Assembly: GCF_022919075.1 (NCBI RefSeq)
Contig: NZ_CP095078.1
Coordinates: 3,100,001-3,164,000 of the forward strand
Length of the DNA: 64,000 bases
Direction of reading: 5' to 3'
From: Nocardioides sp. W7
GTDB lineage: Bacteria > Actinomycetota > Actinomycetes > Propionibacteriales > Nocardioidaceae
Part shown: positions 44,994-54,301 of the stretch, piece after piece
Position numbering within the stretch: position 1 is the first letter of the stretch
Layout: every line of letters begins with the position of its first letter
Made by a program: the position numbers and the translations under genes
The notes under the pieces: generated by a model
The model's input: the letters and a program-made list of their open reading frames with translations, nothing else
Database searches by the model: none
Told to the model about the DNA's origin: nothing

Positions 44994-46010
44994 TCAGGCG
45001 GGGGTCCAGCCCAGGGCCGGGCCGAGCCGGGTGGCCAGGTCGGTGAGGATCTGGGCGTAGTCCTCGGGGGCGAAGGTGAACGGCAGCGCGAAGGCCACCT
45101 CGTCGACCCGCTGGAACCCGGCGTGGGCGCGCAGCCGATCGGCGAGCTCGTCCGACGGGCCGACCAGGTCGGGGGCGAACATCAGCCGGGCCGGTCCCTG
45201 CGGCTCGCGGGTGCGCGCCAGGCGGGAGTCGGCGTACGCCGTGTAGCGCGCCCGCTGGTCGGCCGTGGCGGAGTCGGTCGGGATCACGACGAGTCCCTGG
45301 GAGACCCGGGCCGCGTCGCCGAGCGGGTGGGCGGCCCGGAACGCGTCGATCTGGGCGGCCTGGATCGTGGCGAAGTCGGTCTCGTCGGACTCCGCCTTCA
45401 TCACGCTGCTGGTCAGCAGATTCAGCCTCTGCGAGCCGGCCCACCTCGCCGAGCCGATGCTGGCGGCGCCGTACCAGACCCGGTCCGCGAGACCGGCAGC
45501 CTGCGGCTGCACGAGGCGGGAGAATTCCTCGATGCCGACCCGGCCCTCGAACGGGCTGGCCGGCTCGCCCCGCAGGAAGCCGAGCAGCCGCTCGACCCGG
45601 GCGTAGGTGAAATCCTCGACGTCGGCGGTGCCGGGGTAGAGCGCGTCCCGGACGTCGTCGTACCGCATCGGCGGCCCGACGCTGAGGCCCGGGTTGAGGC
45701 GGCCGCCGGAAAGTACGTCGACGGTGGCGAGGTCCTCGGCGAGCCGGAGCGGGTTCTCCCACCCGAGCGGGGTCACGGCGGTGCCGAGCTCGATCCGGCG
45801 GGTGCGCTGGCTGGCGGCGGCGAGGACCGCGACGGGGGAGGAGATGCCGTGCTGGAGATGCCGGTGCCGCAGCCACGCGCTGTCGAGGCCGAGGTCCTCG
45901 CCGAGCTCGATCAGCCGCAGCGTCGCCTCGTGGCCCGGCCCGGGATCGGCGGGATCGAACAGGCCGATGGTGAGGAAGCCGAGTCTGCGGAGGGGGCGCG
46001 GTTCAGCCAC
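44994..46010 (-). CDS. LLM-class flavin-dependent oxidoreductase
   Basis: The 338-residue TIM-barrel protein begins with the luciferase-like signature (LGFLTIGLFDPADPG, RTRRIELGTAVTPLGWENPL) and keeps the WYGAASIGSARWAG region. Such enzymes use FMN or F420; the substrate is not defined. GTG 46010 follows GAGGAGAAG and was chosen because it starts after the dienelactone hydrolase end (8-base overlap). The two genes are likely co-transcribed. Confidence 0.8.
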   Translation of the reverse strand: MAEPRPLRRLGFLTIGLFDPADPGPGHEATLRLIELGEDLGLDSAWLRHRHLQHGISSPVAVLAAASQRTRRIELGTAVTPLGWENPLRLAEDLATVDVLSGGRLNPGLSVGPPMRYDDVRDALYPGTADVEDFTYARVERLLGFLRGEPASPFEGRVGIEEFSRLVQPQAAGLADRVWYGAASIGSARWAGSQRLNLLTSSVMKAESDETDFATIQAAQIDAFRAAHPLGDAARVSQGLVVIPTDSATADQRARYTAYADSRLARTREPQGPARLMFAPDLVGPSDELADRLRAHAGFQRVDEVAFALPFTFAPEDYAQILTDLATRLGPALGWTPA

Positions 46011-46734
46011 GGAGCTTCTCCTCGAAGAACCCCAGCACCCGCGCGACGGCCTCGTCGCTGCGTTGCGCGGTGACCGTCGAGTGCCCCTTGCCGGGCAGGT
46101 CGACGCGGAGGAACGCCGCGCCGAGCTCGCGGTCCAGGGTGTCGAAGCGGGTCCCGGTCGCGGGATCCTGCGCAAACTGCAGCCCCAGCACCTGGCAGCC
46201 GGTGCCGGCGCGGCGTCGTACGACGTCCAGGTCGCCGGGGGAGAGGTTGAGGTCGGCGGCCCGTCTCCGACCGACCGGGAACGGCGCGGACGGCTGGCAG
46301 AGCACCGGCGCGGCCACCGCGTCGTCGACCATCATCGCCAGCGCGAAACCGCCCGTGAAGCACATGCCGAGCGCCCCCACCCCGGGTCCGCCGAGCTCCT
46401 CGTGCAGCGAGCGGGCCAGGCTCCGGAGCCACCCCGCGACGGGCGTCGTCTCGCCGGTCGCCAGCTTGGTGAACTCGCGGCTCACGCACACCTGCGCGAA
46501 CGACCGCGCCACCTCCGGCACCGACATCGGCGCGCCGGGCCGGCCGAACAGGTGCGGCAGCACCACCGTGAACCCCGCCCCGACCACCTCCTCGGCGAAC
46601 GCGAGGACGTCGGGGGTGATCCCGGGGATCTCGTGGATCACCACCACGCCCGGTCCGGTGCCACGGCGGTACGTCGGGTGCGTGGTCGCGTCGGCGTCCG
46701 TGTGGCTGCCGAGGGTCCAGTCGTCGAGGGCCAT
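46003..46734 (-). CDS. dienelactone hydrolase-family protein
   Basis: The 243-residue alpha/beta hydrolase has VVIHEIPGITPDVLAF (oxyanion region), ALGMCFTGGFALAM (nucleophile Cys in the G-x-C-x-G elbow) and DLPGKGHSTV (His). Dienelactone hydrolases open enol lactones in aromatic degradation, but many family members have other substrates. ATG 46734 is the start. It lies immediately upstream of, and overlaps, the LLM gene. No KstR-like box was seen in front of it. Confidence 0.8.
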   Translation of the reverse strand: MALDDWTLGSHTDADATTHPTYRRGTGPGVVVIHEIPGITPDVLAFAEEVVGAGFTVVLPHLFGRPGAPMSVPEVARSFAQVCVSREFTKLATGETTPVAGWLRSLARSLHEELGGPGVGALGMCFTGGFALAMMVDDAVAAPVLCQPSAPFPVGRRRAADLNLSPGDLDVVRRRAGTGCQVLGLQFAQDPATGTRFDTLDRELGAAFLRVDLPGKGHSTVTAQRSDEAVARVLGFFEEKLRG

Positions 46735-46788
46735 GCCTGAGTATCCAGCGTGCGGCCCGTCGGCGCTGGCAGACGCCGCCTCGGCGTC

Positions 46789-46934
46789 GCAGGCGGGCGG
46801 TGAGCTATCCACCGTCGGCTGCCGGTGGATGGTGGACAGCTCACCGCCTGCCCGGCGTGTCGCGCGGGCGCGCCGTACCGGCGGTGCGTCAGCCACCCTC
46901 CGTAGTCGGCGAACGGTGGACAGCTCACCGCCGG
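46789..46934. repeat. cluster of inverted repeats with a GCGGTGAGCT core
   Basis: Arms at about 46789-46812 and 46831-46851 pair (GCGGTGAGCTATCCACC with GGTGGACAGCTCACCGC, one mismatch and a three-base insertion). A third copy, CGGTGGACAGCTCACCGCC, lies at 46914-46932. This fills most of the 248-base gap before the tiny frame at 46983. No gene is recognised between 46735 and 46982. Confidence 0.55.
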
Positions 46935-46982
46935 CTCGCCTAGCCGCCCGCCCACCCCACCCGGTGCCGACCAATCAGGCCG

Positions 46983-47123
46983 ATGGGTCAGGATCGGGGC
47001 ACGCTCCGACTGCACGCGCTGGACGTGGACGACGAGGTGGTGGCTGCCCTGCTGCGGCCCTGGCGACCTGAGTACGCGAACGGATGTGGCGAGCACCGGC
47101 ATCGAGCAGGGTGGTGCCCATGA
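46983..47123 (+). CDS. possible 46-residue small protein, unsure
   Basis: ATG 46983 opens a frame of 46 residues starting MGQDRGTLRLHALDVDDEVV and ending in a TGA that overlaps the next start (ATGA at 47120). The overlap is the only argument for a gene. There is no good ribosome site and no recognised domain. It could equally be the relic of a longer gene. Confidence 0.25.
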   Translation: MGQDRGTLRLHALDVDDEVVAALLRPWRPEYANGCGEHRHRAGWCP

Positions 47124-47461
47124 GCCGCCGTACCAAGACCCTGATCGTCACCTCGATCCTCGCCGCGCTGCTGCTGACCGCGGTCGCCGGGTGGGCGGGC
47201 TACGTCCGCTTCGTCCGGGGGGTGCCGCTCATCGACGAGTGGCAGTGCTCCGACGGGGAGGTGCCGGTCTCCTACCCCGAGGGCGGGTCGGCGTGCATCG
47301 CCGAGGGCGAGGAGCCCCCGGCCAGCGCGACTCTGGACCCGCTGGGCAACCGGCCGTTCTCCTGCGACGGTCGCTGGGGTTGGCGGGAGGTCACGAACGG
47401 CGAGGACGACGACTGCCTGCGCGATGGTCGACCCGTGCCCGAGGGCTGGCGGGTGCGGTAG
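47120..47461 (+). CDS. hypothetical membrane-anchored protein
   Basis: The 113-residue protein has one N-terminal membrane segment (about residues 7-27, LIVTSILAALLLTAVAGWAG) and a short outside domain with four Cys residues (WQCSDGEVPV, ACIAEGEE, FSCDGRW, DDCLRDGR), likely two disulfides. Not recognised as any family. AGGGTGG precedes ATG 47120. It ends 18 bases before the PyrR leader but is probably not part of the pyr operon. Confidence 0.6.
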   Translation: MSRRTKTLIVTSILAALLLTAVAGWAGYVRFVRGVPLIDEWQCSDGEVPVSYPEGGSACIAEGEEPPASATLDPLGNRPFSCDGRWGWREVTNGEDDDCLRDGRPVPEGWRVR

Positions 47462-47478
47462 GGTCGGCCGCGATCGAC

Positions 47479-47517
47479 ATCCTTTAACGAGCCGTCCTGT
47501 GAGGCGGAGAAGGAGGT
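47479..47517 (+). promoter_or_regulatory. PyrR-binding RNA loop in the pyrR leader
   Basis: ATCCTTTAACGAGCCGTCCT is followed by GTGAGGCGGAGAAGGAGGT. The pieces TTTAACG-CCGTCCTGtGAGGCGGAGAAGG resemble the PyrR recognition hairpin (conserved TCC...GAGAGGC...AGAAGG). The Shine-Dalgarno AGGAGG is inside the element, so PyrR with UMP could block translation, as described for mycobacteria. A near-identical copy precedes carA at 61941. Confidence 0.75.
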
Positions 47518-47529
47518 CCGGCAACACTC

Positions 47530-48114
47530 GTGTGTGCCCAGCCTGCATCCCCTGAGTCCGAGGGACCGGCCGCCGGCCGCGTGGTCCTCGACGCTCGTGA
47601 CATCACCCGAGCACTGACCCGCATCTCCCACGAGATCCTCGAGCGCAACAAGGGCGGCGAGGACCTCGTCCTGCTCGGCATCCCCAGCCGCGGCGTGCCC
47701 CTGGCCGAGCGGATCGCCGAGCGCATCGCGTCGGTCGAGGGGTACGACGTCCCCGTCGGCTCGCTCGACGTCACGATGTACCGCGACGACCTGCGGATGA
47801 AGCCGGCCCGCGCGCTGCTCCCGACCAAGCTCCCGCCCGGCGGCATCGACGCCAAGACGGTGGTCCTGGTCGACGACGTGCTCTTCTCGGGCCGCACGAT
47901 CCGCGCCGCCCTCGACGCGCTCAACGACATCGGTCGCCCGCGCGCGGTGCGGCTGGCGGTCCTGGTGGACCGCGGTCACCGCGAGCTGCCGATCCGGGCC
48001 GACTTCGTCGGCAAGAACCTGCCGACCAGCCTGGTCGAGCGGGTCAAGGTCACCCTCGACGGGATCGACGAGGCCGACGCCGTCACGATCTACGGGGAGG
48101 TGGTGGCCCCGTGA
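47530..48114 (+). CDS. pyrR: bifunctional pyr operon regulator/uracil phosphoribosyltransferase PyrR
   Basis: The 194-residue protein shows the PRPP-binding loop [20 protein letters not shown] (about residues 113-132) and [16 protein letters not shown], both characteristic of PyrR. It senses UMP and binds leader RNA to shut down pyrimidine synthesis. GTG 47530 follows AGGAGG (47511-47516) at a rather long spacing. It starts the pyrR-pyrB-pyrC run, whose genes overlap. Confidence 0.93.
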   Translation: MCAQPASPESEGPAAGRVVLDARDITRALTRISHEILERNKGGEDLVLLGIPSRGVPLAERIAERIASVEGYDVPVGSLDVTMYRDDLRMKPARALLPTKLPPGGIDAKTVVLVDDVLFSGRTIRAALDALNDIGRPRAVRLAVLVDRGHRELPIRADFVGKNLPTSLVERVKVTLDGIDEADAVTIYGEVVAP

Positions 48115-49061
48115 AGCGGCACCTGCTGAGCGCGGGCGACCTGACCCGCGACGACGCCGAGCTGATCCTCTCGACCGCGGCCGAGCTGCGCGAGCTCGCC
48201 GACCGGCCGATCAAGAAGCTGCCCGCCCTGCGCGGCCGCACGGTCGTCAACCTGTTCTTCGAGGACTCGACCCGCACCCGGATCTCCTTCGAGGCGGCGG
48301 CCAAGCGGCTGAGCGCCGACGTCATCAACTTCGCGGCCAAGGGCTCAAGCATCTCCAAGGGCGAGAGCCTGAAGGACACCGCGCTGACCCTGGAGGCGAT
48401 GGGCGCGGACGCGGTCGTCGTACGCCACGGCGCCAGCGGCGCCCCGCACCGGCTGGCCCACTCCGGCTGGGTGCGCTCCAGCGTCGTCAACGCCGGCGAC
48501 GGCACCCACGAGCACCCCACCCAGGCGCTGCTGGACGCCTTCACGATGTGGCGGCACCTCGGCGGGTCCAAGCCCGGCGGGCTCGAGGGCCGCCGGGTCG
48601 CGATCGTCGGCGACGTGCTGCACAGCCGGGTCGCGCGCTCCAACGCGCTGCTGCTGAACACCCTCGGCGCGGAGGTCACCCTGGTCGCCCCGCCGACGCT
48701 GATGCCGGTGGGGATCGAGTCCTGGCCGGTCGAGACGTCGTACGACCTCGACTCGGTGATCCCCAAGGTCGACGCCGTGATGATGCTGCGCGTCCAGCGG
48801 GAGCGGATGCAGGGCGGGTACTTCCCGACCGCGCGCGAGTACTCCCGCCGCTACGGCCTGGACGGGCGCCGGATGGCGACCCTCCAGGAGCACACGATCG
48901 TGATGCACCCCGGCCCGATGGTCCGGGGCATGGAGATCACGGCCGACGTGGCCGACTCCACCCGCTCGGTGATCGTCGAGCAGGTCACCAACGGCGTCGC
49001 CGTCCGGATGGCCGTCCTGTACCTGCTGCTGGGCGGCGCAACGCCCGGAGGAGAAGAGTGA
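48111..49061 (+). CDS. pyrB: aspartate carbamoyltransferase catalytic subunit
   Basis: The 316-residue enzyme has the carbamoyl-phosphate-binding loop [20 protein letters not shown] (STRTR), a second-domain [20 protein letters not shown] and [11 protein letters not shown] near the end. It makes carbamoyl-aspartate from carbamoyl phosphate and aspartate. The GTG start overlaps the pyrR stop (GTGA). No regulatory PyrI subunit is present, as usual for this group. Confidence 0.96.
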   Translation: MKRHLLSAGDLTRDDAELILSTAAELRELADRPIKKLPALRGRTVVNLFFEDSTRTRISFEAAAKRLSADVINFAAKGSSISKGESLKDTALTLEAMGADAVVVRHGASGAPHRLAHSGWVRSSVVNAGDGTHEHPTQALLDAFTMWRHLGGSKPGGLEGRRVAIVGDVLHSRVARSNALLLNTLGAEVTLVAPPTLMPVGIESWPVETSYDLDSVIPKVDAVMMLRVQRERMQGGYFPTAREYSRRYGLDGRRMATLQEHTIVMHPGPMVRGMEITADVADSTRSVIVEQVTNGVAVRMAVLYLLLGGATPGGEE

Positions 49062-50362
49062 GCACCTACCTGATCAAGAACGTGTCCGTCCTCGGCGGCG
49101 AGCCGACCGACCTGCTGCTGAAGGACGGCGTCGTCGCCGAGATCGGAGCAGATCTCGGTGGTCGAGTAGCGAGCGCCAGCGAGCGTGTCGAGACCGTCGA
49201 CGCGACCGGCCTGGTCGCGCTGCCCGGCCTGGTCGACCTGCACACCCACCTGCGCGAGCCGGGCCGCGAGGACGCCGAGACCGTCGAGACCGGCACCCAG
49301 GCCGCCGCGATGGGCGGCTTCACCGCCGTGCACGCGATGGCCAACACCGAGCCGGTCGCCGACACCGCCGGCGTCGTCGAGCAGGTCTGGCGGCTGGGCC
49401 GCGAGGCCGGCTACTGCGACGTCTACCCGGTCGGCGCGGTCACCGTGGGGCTGCAGGGCGAGAAGCTCGCCGAGCTCGGCGCGATGGCCGACTCGGCCGC
49501 CCGCGTGCGGGTCTTCTCCGACGACGGCAAGTGCGTCAGCGACGCGGTGCTGATGCGACGGGCGCTGGAGTACGTCAAGGCCTTCGACGGCGTGATCGCC
49601 CAGCACGCCCAGGAGCCGCGGCTCACCGAGGGCGCGCAGATGAACGAGGGCGAGCTCTCGGGCAAGCTCGGGCTGACCGGCTGGCCGGCCGTCGCCGAGG
49701 AGGCGATCATCGCCCGCGACTGCCTGCTCGCGGCCCACGTCGGCTCCCGGCTGCACGTGTGCCACGTGAGTACGGCGGGCTCCGTCGAGATCGTCCGCGA
49801 CGCCAAGCGCAAGGGCTGGAACGTCACCGCCGAGGCGTGCCCGCACCACCTGATCCTGACCGACGAGCTGGCGGCGACCTACGACCCGATCTACAAGGTC
49901 AACCCGCCGCTGCGCACCGCCGCCGACGTCGAGGCGCTGCGCGCCGGCCTGGCCGACGGCACCATCGACATCGTCGCCACCGACCACGCCCCGCACCCGC
50001 ACGAGGACAAGGACTGCGAGTGGGCGGCCGCCGCGTTCGGGATGCTCGGCCTCGAGACCGCGCTGTCGATCGTGCAGGCCACGATGGTCGACCCCGGCCT
50101 GCTCGACTGGGCCGGCGTCGCCGAGCGGATGTCGTACGCCCCGGCCCGGATCGGGCGGGTCGCCGACCACGGGCGGCCGATCGCGGTCGGCGAGCCCGCC
50201 AACGTGGTGCTCTACGACCCGGCCGCCCGCCGCACGATCGACCCGACCGAGTCGGCGAGCCTGAGCCGCAACACGCCGTACCGCGGCATGGAGCTGCCGG
50301 GCCGGGTCGTCGCGACCTTCCTGCGGGGTACGCCGACGGTCCTCGACGGCAAGCTGGTCTGA
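49058..50362 (+). CDS. pyrC: dihydroorotase
   Basis: The 434-residue amidohydrolase carries the zinc-binding [16 protein letters not shown] and ATDHAPH motifs and ends with the standard [20 protein letters not shown] tail. It closes carbamoyl-aspartate to dihydroorotate. GTG 49058 overlaps the pyrB stop behind CGGAGGAG. A REP-like palindrome at 49160-49195 is read in frame between the N-terminal beta strands (residues about 35-46: [12 protein letters not shown]), which appears to add about 12 residues relative to relatives. The next pyr genes, carAB, are about 11.6 kb away. Confidence 0.94.
   Translation: MSTYLIKNVSVLGGEPTDLLLKDGVVAEIGADLGGRVASASERVETVDATGLVALPGLVDLHTHLREPGREDAETVETGTQAAAMGGFTAVHAMANTEPVADTAGVVEQVWRLGREAGYCDVYPVGAVTVGLQGEKLAELGAMADSAARVRVFSDDGKCVSDAVLMRRALEYVKAFDGVIAQHAQEPRLTEGAQMNEGELSGKLGLTGWPAVAEEAIIARDCLLAAHVGSRLHVCHVSTAGSVEIVRDAKRKGWNVTAEACPHHLILTDELAATYDPIYKVNPPLRTAADVEALRAGLADGTIDIVATDHAPHPHEDKDCEWAAAAFGMLGLETALSIVQATMVDPGLLDWAGVAERMSYAPARIGRVADHGRPIAVGEPANVVLYDPAARRTIDPTESASLSRNTPYRGMELPGRVVATFLRGTPTVLDGKLV
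49160..49195. repeat. REP-like palindrome inside pyrC
   Basis: A 36-base element starts GGTCGAGTAGCGAGCGCC and ends AGCGAGCGTGTCGAGACC; its ends GGTC(T)CGA pair. It encodes [12 protein letters not shown] in frame. Similar palindromes are frequent between genes in related actinobacteria, to my memory. Confidence 0.65.
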
Positions 50363-50409
50363 TCCCGCTCCTCCTCGAGGAGCGGGCCCAGACCGTCGGG
50401 CGGTGCGGA

Positions 50410-53103
50410 TCAGCCGATCCGCACCGGTCGGCTCAGCGTGGCGGTCACGTCCTTCCCGACGAAGACCCGCACGCGGCCGCGCGGGGTGACCCAGGCGTCG
50501 GCGGCGGCATCCCAGGAGGACACCGACTCCCGGCCGATCCGCACCTTCACGGTCCGGCTGCGTCCGGGGGCCAGCCGGACGGTGTCGTAGCCGGCGAGCT
50601 GGCGCCGCGGGGTCGTCACCGGGGTCGGCAACCGACCCACGTAGACCTGCGGCACGGCCGTTCCGGTCCGGTCACCCACGTTGGTGACCCGGAACCGAGC
50701 GACGGCGCCACGACCGTTGGCCGCCGCGCGCACCCGCAGATCGTCGTAGCGGAACCGGGTGTAGGACAGGCCGTGCCCGAACGGGAACTCCGGACGCTCG
50801 CCCGTGGCGAGGTAGCCGCGGTACCCGACGTTCACGCCCTCGGTGTACGACGCCACGCCCTCCGGCGTGCCGGGGACCTGGGACTCGCGCCGGGGGACCG
50901 TCGCGGGCAGGTGTCCCGACGGGTTCACGTCGCCCCACAGGACGTCGGCGATCGCCCGGCCCTGTTCCTGGCCCGGGTACCAGGCCTGGACGATGCCCTC
51001 GACCTGGCGTCGCCACGGTCGCACCACCGTCGCCGCGCCCGTCTCGACGACCACGACGGTGCGCGGGTTCACCGCGGCCACCGTGCGGATGAGCAGGTCC
51101 TGCTCCTTGGGCAGCCGCAGGTGCGGCCGGTCGTACCCCTCGGTCTCGTAGTCGCGGACGACGACCACGGCGACCCGGGCCCGGTCGGCCGTCCGCACCG
51201 CCTGCGCCATCTTCGGCGCGAGCATGCTGTCGGGGTGGGTCCAGAACAACCGGATCTGACCGCCCTGGTAGCTGTTCTTGGCGGGGGCGGCGTACTCCAC
51301 CCGGATGTCGTAGGTGCGGCCGGCGACGAGGTCGAGCGGAGCGCTCGTGGACGACAGGGCGCCGGTGTGCTCGACGACGAGGGCTCCGTCGACGTACAGC
51401 CTCGCGTCGCCGCGAGCCGTGAGCCCGAGCCCGATGGTGCCGGTGCCGGGAGCGGTCATCACGCCGGTCCACTCGGCCGACAGGTCGCCGAACAGCGCGA
51501 ACTGGCCGACGGGGGTCGGGATCTTGGGTGAGGCGACGTTGAAGCCCGGGAACGTCTGGAACCCGAAGTTGACGTTCACGTTGGGGTCGACCACCGAGCG
51601 GGCCGGCGTGCCCGAGCGATCCAGGTTGGACCAGTAGCGGGCCTGGAGCCCCTCGGCGGTGCTGCCGGCGGCGGGCGCGAGCATCGAGGCCGGCAGCGGC
51701 GCCGGTCCCGGCAGCATGTCGCCCTCGTTGATGCCGTCCGTGCCGGGCTGGTAGCGGACCCGGGCTCGGGAGCCCGCACGGTCCCGGATGCCGGCGAGCG
51801 GGCTGACCGACGCGGTGGGCACCGTGACCGCCGACGACCCGCCGCCCTGGGCGGAGGTGTTGTCGGCGTCGGGTCCGAGTACGGCGATCGAGCGGGCCCG
51901 GCCGGTCAGCGGAAGGGCGTCGCGGCGGTTCTGCAGGAGCACCATGCCGCGGGCCGCCACCCGACGGGCCAGCGCCCGGTGCCTGGCCGTCGCGAACCCG
52001 GCGTTGTCGGGGTGTCGGTCGAAGAGGCCGAGGCCGACCATCGGGCGCAGGATGCGGCGCGCCATGTCGGTGAGCCGCGCGCGGCTCACCTGGCCGGCGG
52101 CGACGGCGTCGAGCAGCCGCTGACCGAAGTTGGCCGAGCCGGGACCCTGGTCGCCCGGTTGCTCCTGGTCGAGGCCGGCGTTGGCCGCCTGGACCGTGCT
52201 CGGCGTCGCGTTGTAGTCGCTCATCACGAAGCCGCGGAAGCGCAGCTGGTCCTTCAGCAGGGTCGTCAGGGCCGCGTTCTCGCACGCGTAGGTGCCGCCC
52301 AGTCGGTTGAACGAGCACATCATCGAGCCGGGGCGGCCCAGCCGCTGCAGAATGCCGAACGGCCGGAGGTACACCTCCTGGAGCGCACGCTCCGCCACCT
52401 GGACGTCCACGTTGAAGCGGTCGGTCTCCTGGTTGTACGCGAACGGGTGCTTGGCGGTCGCCAGCACGGGGCTCGCCTGGATCCCGCGCACGACCTCGCC
52501 GGCCAGCCGCCCGACCAGGAGCGGGTCCTCGCCGAAGCCCTCGAAGGCGCGGCCCCACAGGGGCGTCCGGGCGATGTCCGCCGAGGGGGCGAGCGAGACG
52601 TTGTGCCCGGTGTGCAGGGCCTCGACGCCGATCAGTCGGCCGTAGCGCTGTGCGAGGCGGTCGTCGTACGTCGCCGCCAGGGCGCTGCCCGCCGGCAGCT
52701 GGGTCGTGCGCTTGTCGACGCCGGGGTCGGCGACCCGGACCCCGACGGGTCCGTCGGCCATCGTCTGGGCCGGGATCCCCAGCCGCGGGATCGGGTTGTT
52801 GTAGAAGCCGAAGTTGTTGTTGAGCTCGCCGGTGGCGAGGTCGGCCTTCTCCGCGTCGGTCATCTGGTCGAGCAGGGTGTTCACCCGCCGCTCGACCGCG
52901 GCGCTGCGGTCCCAGTCGGTTCCCGACGCGCGGTAGGCCTGGCCGTCCGGTCGGGCGGGGACGCGGGGGACGGGGCTGCGCTGACCGGTGAAACGGTCGC
53001 GGACGTCGTCACCTCCCGGGGGCTCGCCGAGCGCCGGTCCGGGGACGGCGGCCAGCACGAGCGCGCCGGCCATCACTGCGATGAGCTGCCTGCTGTTCTG
53101 CAT
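50410..53103 (-). CDS. secreted glycoside hydrolase family 3 protein with PA14 domain
   Basis: The 897-residue protein begins with a signal peptide (LIAVMAGALVLAAVPGPALG). The GH3 N-domain has TMADGPVGVRV, KHPFAYNQETDRFNVDVQVA and the nucleophile Asp in GFVMSDYNATPSTVQAA. A PA14-like carbohydrate-binding insertion follows (QARYWSNLDRSGTPARSVVD, RGDARLYVDGALVVEHTGAL). The C-domain ends in a fibronectin-III-like module. It should act as an exported beta-glucosidase or related enzyme. ATG 53103 was chosen; an upstream extension to 53244 lacks support. It sits between pyrC and carA and has no link to pyrimidines. Confidence 0.87.
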   Translation of the reverse strand: MQNSRQLIAVMAGALVLAAVPGPALGEPPGGDDVRDRFTGQRSPVPRVPARPDGQAYRASGTDWDRSAAVERRVNTLLDQMTDAEKADLATGELNNNFGFYNNPIPRLGIPAQTMADGPVGVRVADPGVDKRTTQLPAGSALAATYDDRLAQRYGRLIGVEALHTGHNVSLAPSADIARTPLWGRAFEGFGEDPLLVGRLAGEVVRGIQASPVLATAKHPFAYNQETDRFNVDVQVAERALQEVYLRPFGILQRLGRPGSMMCSFNRLGGTYACENAALTTLLKDQLRFRGFVMSDYNATPSTVQAANAGLDQEQPGDQGPGSANFGQRLLDAVAAGQVSRARLTDMARRILRPMVGLGLFDRHPDNAGFATARHRALARRVAARGMVLLQNRRDALPLTGRARSIAVLGPDADNTSAQGGGSSAVTVPTASVSPLAGIRDRAGSRARVRYQPGTDGINEGDMLPGPAPLPASMLAPAAGSTAEGLQARYWSNLDRSGTPARSVVDPNVNVNFGFQTFPGFNVASPKIPTPVGQFALFGDLSAEWTGVMTAPGTGTIGLGLTARGDARLYVDGALVVEHTGALSSTSAPLDLVAGRTYDIRVEYAAPAKNSYQGGQIRLFWTHPDSMLAPKMAQAVRTADRARVAVVVVRDYETEGYDRPHLRLPKEQDLLIRTVAAVNPRTVVVVETGAATVVRPWRRQVEGIVQAWYPGQEQGRAIADVLWGDVNPSGHLPATVPRRESQVPGTPEGVASYTEGVNVGYRGYLATGERPEFPFGHGLSYTRFRYDDLRVRAAANGRGAVARFRVTNVGDRTGTAVPQVYVGRLPTPVTTPRRQLAGYDTVRLAPGRSRTVKVRIGRESVSSWDAAADAWVTPRGRVRVFVGKDVTATLSRPVRIG

Positions 53104-53311
53104 GAGAACCCTCGATCCGATCGATCGAGTCCGGGGCGTTGCGCCCACGCGGCCGGGAGGACGCGGCGTCGTGCGATCGAGCTCGGCGGAGCTCCCTGCG
53201 GGGTCTGTGGCTGCTCGCGCTCGGGACTCCCTTCTCGCCCGCACCGAGTGGCGGACGACCCTTCACCGTAGATCCGGATCGCCCGCCGTGGCTCCCCCCA
53301 CCGGGGGACTT

Positions 53312-54151
53312 TCAGCCCGCGGTGCGAGCCGTGAGCAGCAGGTACTCCCAGCCCATCTCCCGCACCCCGCCGAACCGGTCCGGCAGCGCGGCCAGTGCCG
53401 CGTCGAGCTCGGCCACCCGGTCGGGCTCATCGGCGATCTGGCGGTACGCAGCGATCGTCGGCCCGTAGCGGGCCTTGAAGAAGTCGCGGAACTCCGCGCC
53501 GGTCGCGAACCGCGTCACCGGCAGCAGCCGCCGCTCGGCGACCACGTCCACGACCCGGTCGCCCAGCAGCCCGCGGACGTGGTCCTCGGAGCCCCACAGC
53601 GGCGGTGGCTGGACGCCGGCCGGCGGGGGAGCGACGTACGGCTTCATGGTGGCGAACATCTGCCCGATGAAGCCCTCCGGGGTCCATGCGACCAGCCCGA
53701 TCCGGCCCCCCGGGCGGCAGACCCGGACGAGCTCGTCGGCGGCGGCCTGGTGGTGCGGCGCGAACATCACGCCGACGCACGAGGCGACGACGTCGAAGGT
53801 GCGGTCGGCGTACGGCAGCGCCTCGGCGTCGCCCTCGGCCCACTCGACCTCGACACCCGCCTCGGCGGCGAGCCGACGGCCGACGTCGAACAGCTCGGGG
53901 GTCAGGTCGGAGGCGATCACCCGCGCGCCGGTCGCGGCGGCGGGTACGGCGACGTTGCCGGACCCGGCGGCGACGTCGAGCACCCGGTCGCCGGGGCCGA
54001 TCCGGCAGGCCTCGACGAGGGTCGGTCCGAGGTCGGCGATCACCTCGGTCGCGACGGCCGGGTAGTCGCCCAGCGCCCACATGGCGCGGTGCTTGGCCTT
54101 CAGGGCCTGATCGGCGGCGAGGTCGGTGGCGGTACTGGTCGGGCTGGTCAT
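53312..54151 (-). CDS. class I SAM-dependent methyltransferase
   Basis: The 279-residue protein has motif I VLDVAAGSGNVAVPAAATGA, then ASDLTPELFDVGRR and the late CRPGGRIGLVAWTPEGFIGQ. It resembles UbiE/COQ5-type methyltransferases; the substrate is unknown. AAGGAGAA precedes the ATG at 54151. The 208 bases between it and the upstream end of the GH3 gene (53104-53311) contain no recognised feature. Confidence 0.78.
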   Translation of the reverse strand: MTSPTSTATDLAADQALKAKHRAMWALGDYPAVATEVIADLGPTLVEACRIGPGDRVLDVAAGSGNVAVPAAATGARVIASDLTPELFDVGRRLAAEAGVEVEWAEGDAEALPYADRTFDVVASCVGVMFAPHHQAAADELVRVCRPGGRIGLVAWTPEGFIGQMFATMKPYVAPPPAGVQPPPLWGSEDHVRGLLGDRVVDVVAERRLLPVTRFATGAEFRDFFKARYGPTIAAYRQIADEPDRVAELDAALAALPDRFGGVREMGWEYLLLTARTAG

Positions 54152-54301
54152 GCTGGTTCTCCTTCGTCGGTTGGTGCCTCCGTTTCTAGGCGCCCGCACG
54201 GGGTGGCCGGATCCGCAGTCGTTGCCCATCTCGGTGCGCAGCACTGCCCAGATCAGCCGCCCAGATCAGCCCCCCGGGTCACCGTTGGAGACACTGGGTC
54301 C

